A stretch of 5,658 bases of DNA, from assembly GCA_012521805.1 (NCBI GenBank), contig JAAYLQ010000151.1:1-5658 (forward strand). The letters run 5' to 3'. Position 1 is the stretch's first letter. Each line of letters begins with the position of its first letter. This stretch comes from Bacillota bacterium. GTDB taxonomy: Bacteria; Bacillota; Limnochordia; Darwinibacteriales; DTU012. The notes below the pieces were generated by a model. The model was not told where the DNA came from, did not search any database, and saw nothing but the letters and a program-made list of their open reading frames with translations. Below are positions 5,015 to 5,658 of the stretch, piece after piece. The translations under genes were made by a program, and so were the position numbers.

Positions 5015-5658
5015 ATGAAACTGCTGGTGAGGTTGGGATTGATCATCCTGCTGCTGGCAGCAGCGGTTGTATTATACGTACGGACACCCGGCTATCCAGA
5101 TTTAGGTGGGGATCAAGATATTAAACTGTATCCCCTTGATCAGGCGGAACAGAATTCGGATTTTCTTGAATTCCGCAGGCGGTTGATCCAGGCGGTCGAG
5201 GATAAAGACCTAGATTTTCTTTTAAGCTGTGTTGATGATTCAATTAGATATACTTTTGGGGTAAACGAGGGGGTTTCCGGATTTCTACAGGCTTGGGAAC
5301 TGGATACCAATCCGGAGCAGTCTCGCTTTTGGGATGAAATGGAGCAGGTGCTGAAGCAGGGCGGTGAATTCACCAACCTTGAAAAAACGATCTTTACAGC
5401 ACCTTATGTTTACTCCAGCTTTCCTGAAGAGATAGATCCCTTCCAGCATGTTGCCATTACCGATCGGGAGGTAAAGGTCTATCAAGAGCCAAAGCTGAGC
5501 GCAGATATTCTTGGGGTTCTTAATTACAGTATCGTCCAGAATTTGACTCACAATGGTCGCTATCGCTTCGAGCATGAAGACAGGTACTGGCGGAAAATCG
5601 AATCCTTTTCCGGCCACAGCGGCTTTGTGTTAGACCAGTATACCCGCAGTCCGATTGA
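5015..5658 (+). CDS. Membrane-anchored exported protein with SH3-like domain (3' partial)
   Basis: The frame is open from ATG 5015 to the window edge (214 codons plus two bases), so the C-terminus is missing. GAGGGGG (4999-5005) lies nine nt upstream. Residues 5-22 form a hydrophobic signal-anchor after MKLLVR, with no lipobox cysteine and no clear cleavage site, so the protein is probably tethered outside the cytoplasmic membrane. Residues about 48-130 form a conserved-looking region (FLEFRRRLIQAVEDKDLDFL, then IRYTFG, then FWDEMEQVLKQGGEF, then FTAPYVYSSFP). From memory, this arrangement occurs before SH3-like domains in uncharacterised bacterial proteins. Residues about 145-212 look like a bacterial SH3 domain (VAITDREVKVYQEPKLSADILGVL in two blocks, then YWRKIES, then GHSGFVLDQY). 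Such domains often bind cell wall or peptide ligands. The precise function is unknown. It is divergent from spoVB. Confidence 0.8.
   Translation, partial: MKLLVRLGLIILLLAAAVVLYVRTPGYPDLGGDQDIKLYPLDQAEQNSDFLEFRRRLIQAVEDKDLDFLLSCVDDSIRYTFGVNEGVSGFLQAWELDTNPEQSRFWDEMEQVLKQGGEFTNLEKTIFTAPYVYSSFPEEIDPFQHVAITDREVKVYQEPKLSADILGVLNYSIVQNLTHNGRYRFEHEDRYWRKIESFSGHSGFVLDQYTRSPI

Noticed and set aside
5140..5617. Two minus-strand frames opposite the SH3-like gene
   Set aside because: They overlap each other and are antisense to a plus-strand frame that has a ribosome site, signal-anchor and recognisable domain.
1..5658. Defence system, mobile element, CRISPR or biosynthetic cluster
   Set aside because: All complete genes are ordinary core functions. 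I saw no transposase, integrase, toxin-antitoxin pair or regularly spaced repeats.

Overview
The window looks like chromosomal core-genome sequence from a Bacillota (Firmicutes), probably a spore former. The evidence is a SAM-I (S-box) riboswitch acting through a transcription terminator, strong GGAGG-type ribosome binding sites, TTG and GTG start codons, a SpoVB homologue and a YlbF/YheA-family protein. Lineage below phylum cannot be fixed from this sequence. The methionine-binding protein has an ordinary SPase I signal peptide and no lipobox cysteine. That is unusual for a monoderm and leaves a diderm or atypical envelope possible.

Left edge (1-160). A minus-strand gene probably starts at 21 and runs off the window. 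Its ribosome binding site and start codon lie within one arm of a long imperfect hairpin (14-87). A run of 12 T residues (131-142) follows.

Methionine uptake operon (161-2962). A near-consensus housekeeping promoter (TTGACA, 17 nt, TATACT) drives a leader containing an S-box riboswitch (238-342). The 3' strand of riboswitch helix P1 can instead form a 12-bp antiterminator with the terminator region, so the ligand-on and ligand-off folds can be read from the sequence. Then follow metN (ATPase, TTG start at 412), metI (permease, overlapping metN by 8 nt) and metQ (binding protein). Together they encode a complete D/L-methionine ABC importer expected to be expressed when SAM is low. The operon ends at a strong hairpin that also serves the convergent genes.

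Minus-strand block (2966-4921). spoVB, a MATE/MOP-superfamily membrane flippase-like protein, lies upstream of a short ylbF-family gene. They are in the same orientation with an 81-nt gap and are probably cotranscribed toward the shared terminator. The spoVB start is reassigned to GTG 4921.

Right edge (5015-end). A divergent plus-strand gene encodes a membrane-anchored exported protein with a conserved N-terminal region and a C-terminal bacterial SH3-like domain. It is cut by the window end.

I see no mobile element, CRISPR array, tRNA or rRNA. Nothing here amounts to a clearly new system. The most interesting points are the buried start at the left edge, the dyads around the met promoter, a small ORF threaded through the riboswitch terminator, and the cysteine-less MetQ.
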